Positions 63,243-64,000 of a DNA stretch of 64,000 nt are shown here, piece after piece. Location of the stretch: the NCBI RefSeq assembly GCF_049243985.1, contig NC_135376.1:44373001-44437000 (forward strand), in the 5' to 3' direction. Origin of the DNA: Paroedura picta (taxonomy: Eukaryota; Chordata; Lepidosauria; Squamata; Gekkonidae). How positions within the stretch are numbered: the first letter of the stretch is position 1; each line of letters starts with the position of its first letter. The notes under the pieces are model-generated. The model was not told the origin of the DNA. It worked only from the letters and a program-made list of their open reading frames with translations, and made no database searches. Made by a program: the position numbers and the translations under genes.

Positions 63243-64000
63243 AGGCAAACAGGTCTTTGTTGCATCCACTCGAACTGGGACTGTACTCTGGCAGTGACAG
63301 GACTGGAAGATCCCAAGGAACTGAATTATCCTGTTATGTGGGAAACCTTGTAGATTGTCCAGTCTTGAGGATGTGGACAAGATTGTTGGAAGTCAGAGAC
63401 TGCTTGTACAACCCTTGCCCCTTCTTGCTGCTTAAATTGGCTGGGCATGGGGTCCAGGAGCTAGTAAATGCCTCCTTGAGAGTTAGGTCTGTAGTTTGCA
63501 CATCCACATCATCACTCCAAGCTGAATGTGCACATGTAGACTAGCTCCAAAAGTTACTGTCTTGGGTAACTGTCACAAAATATAAACCTTCATAAAAATC
63601 CTTTGATTCATGAACATGTATAGGAACCCTTGAGCTAAATTGTATCATGCTGCCAAGATTTGTAGGCCACCCACTTAAATGCTCAGAGCCTCAAATTCAT
63701 TTGCTCAAAGTCTTGCAAAAAGGGGCTGGACAATTAAAAATAATAGCCTCCTCACTTCAAGAGGGGACAGCTCTTGACCTTTGTACTAAGTTGGGCCTCT
63801 GTTTGTTCTGTTATTGTCCGAAGCTGGATTAAACATGTTTGTCTTGCATTCTAAGGAGAGTTCTTTCTTTCTGGTTAGAAAGCTCTTTTGATTTGGCGAG
63901 AGAGTGACTGTGTATGACTGTTGAGGAATCCCTTTTATGCATTGCCTTCAAGTAGCGTAGTGAACGAGTAAGTCCCTGGTCCCAATCTCACTTCTGTTAT
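63243..64000. other. Window end, unassigned
   Basis: No supported gene or repeat. Confidence 0.5.

Overview
The window is vertebrate nuclear DNA, almost certainly from a squamate reptile (probably a lizard). It has long introns, GT-AG splice sites and CpG islands. The repeat content fits squamates: BovB (RTE), Sauria-type and other tRNA-derived SINEs, young L2 and CR1 LINEs, an L1 remnant, hAT-type MITEs and Helitrons. Most of the sequence is transposon-derived. Only two protein-coding genes can be supported, both on the + strand.

Gene 1 (1373-38821 coding) is OGA (MGEA5), the nucleocytoplasmic O-GlcNAcase. All 16 coding exons can be placed with consensus splice sites and consistent phases. 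They join into 916 codons plus stop, the same length as the human protein. A CpG island with clustered NRF1-like sites covers the promoter and exon 1. The 3' UTR probably ends at an AATAAA near 40.82 kb. Gene 2 (51278-55049 coding) is NPM3, a nucleoplasmin-family histone chaperone, with five coding exons (168 residues), a probable noncoding last exon, and its own CpG island. OGA followed by NPM3 in the same direction is the conserved vertebrate order. The gap is about 10 kb here and appears swollen by repeats. From 56.5 kb to 64 kb there are only repeats and unassigned DNA.

The most interesting structure is a Helitron family with three copies, all in OGA introns (4045-5210 minus, 14219-14697 minus, 27601-27864 plus). 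Each copy starts with TC, ends with a hairpin, an 11-nt spacer closing in CTAG, and lies between A and T. Two copies are built largely of back-to-back perfect palindromes. The middle copy sits inside one arm of a separate long inverted-repeat element. The intact opposite arm shows the empty site and confirms the Helitron ends. Other items worth checking are a 124-bp copy of nearby intron sequence inserted just upstream of OGA exon 3 with a 12-bp target duplication, a small antisense ORF with its own poly(A) signal in OGA intron 11, and a possible poison exon in OGA intron 13.

Layout: 0-1.7 kb OGA promoter and exon 1; 1.7-38.8 kb OGA introns and exons with SINEs, LINEs, Helitrons and hAT relics; 38.8-40.8 kb OGA 3' UTR; 40.8-50.8 kb repeat-rich intergenic DNA (L1, SINEs, hAT, BovB, CR1, L2); 50.8-56.5 kb NPM3; 56.5-64 kb repeats and unassigned sequence.
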